Assembly: GCA_907165135.1 (NCBI GenBank)
Contig: OU015567.1
Coordinates: 5,957,001-6,021,000, forward strand
Source: Oikopleura dioica
Taxonomy: Eukaryota; Chordata; Appendicularia; Copelata; Oikopleuridae
Direction of reading: 5' to 3'
Length of the DNA: 64,000 bases
This document shows positions 63,601 to 64,000 of this stretch, one piece after another. The translations under genes were made by a program, and so were the position numbers. The first letter of the stretch is position 1. Each line of letters opens with the position of its first letter. Below the pieces are notes generated by a model. It was not told where the DNA came from and made no database searches. It was given only the letters and a program-made list of their open reading frames with translations.

Positions 63601-64000
63601 TAAAACGCTAAATTAGCGAAAAGTTCGCAACTAGAACGAATGGTGTTTCTATTTTTCGCCTTTCCAAGCCGACCAAACTCCGAAATCGTAATTTTCCTTC
63701 AGAGTCAGTTTCCGTCCATTTTTGTTGGTTAATTTTGACATAATTTGAGATGATCCGAGGCGAACCGAATTTCGCAGCGTGAAATCTGCGCTAGAACGTT
63801 TTTGCAAAAAACTGCGGTCGAGTGGAAATAAACTGCGGCATTCGGCGGTCAAAATGAAATCCCAAATTCCACAATTAGCGCCCGGCCAAGCGCCGCCATT
63901 GTTTTTAATTTCAGCGCAACAATTCCTCTAGAACTAGGAACAACCGCCGCCACCGACCGTTTTACATCCATCCATCAACTGGTCATTTTTAGGATTTTCG

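Larger units (their letters stand above)
55571..64000. other. Gene-poor, repeat-rich tract
   Basis: About 8.4 kb with no convincing gene. Open frames are short, low-complexity or made of repeat sequence. The tract holds at least eight inverted-repeat elements, listed separately, set in AT-rich DNA. Confidence 0.65.

Overview
This is a eukaryotic, animal window, most likely from a larvacean tunicate (Oikopleura-like). The evidence is very small introns (many 42-60 bp), close gene packing, polypyrimidine-AG sites placed just before start codons or between closely spaced same-strand genes (as expected for spliced-leader trans-splicing and operons), several introns that appear to use GA-AG or GG-AG ends, and a set of clear chordate or metazoan orthologues. 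The species call is inference from architecture. No database search was run.

Layout. 588-3580 (-) is the vesicular acetylcholine transporter (SLC18A3), with a hAT-like MITE inside a coding exon and an ATATT microsatellite in its last intron. 4416-9576 holds poorly recognised genes. 9712-11725 (-) is a likely OXA1L-CutA operon. 11878-12402 is a small secreted collagen-like protein and 12596-13577 (-) is CHP1. 14323-18886 is RALGAPB, 19420-21784 is TM9SF4, 22205-25633 is the exocyst gene EXOC7 (Exo70) with a DNAJC12-like gene nested antisense in its first intron, and 25814-29559 is GIGYF. 30104-39117 is a run of three same-strand genes: a RecA/SWSAP1-like gene, VPS72 (YL1) and NTF2. NTF2 is split by a complete 6.48-kb Ty3/gypsy-type LTR retrotransposon. 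39591-42345 is SNX14. 42556-47254 is a ZupT-like ZIP transporter with a Penelope-like element in an intron. 48394-50767 contains small secreted or membrane-associated proteins. 53063-54894 is a divergent ZIP8/14-like (LIV-1) protein.

From about 55.5 kb to the end I see no convincing gene. That stretch is an AT-rich bed of inverted-repeat elements. At least three palindromic families recur across the window: PalA (termini near CTTGGCTCGGCAACCTGTG, inner CCTGAGTCAGG, core AAAGCCGC/GCGGCTTT), PalB (GAAGCCGCTTGCGGCTTC hairpins), and elements ending in GACACCCTTATTTT. One PalA copy (8-bp direct repeats) and the VAChT MITE (8-bp direct repeats) look like hAT-type insertions. A larger element with 9-bp direct repeats looks Mutator-like.

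The most interesting theme is mobile DNA inside coding exons. The VAChT MITE carries plausible GT-AG sites that would splice in frame. A PalA copy splits the J-domain of the DNAJC12-like gene and can be removed as a short non-canonical intron. An apparently recent LTR element interrupts NTF2. Together these look like different stages of insertion, from gene disruption to possible intron birth.
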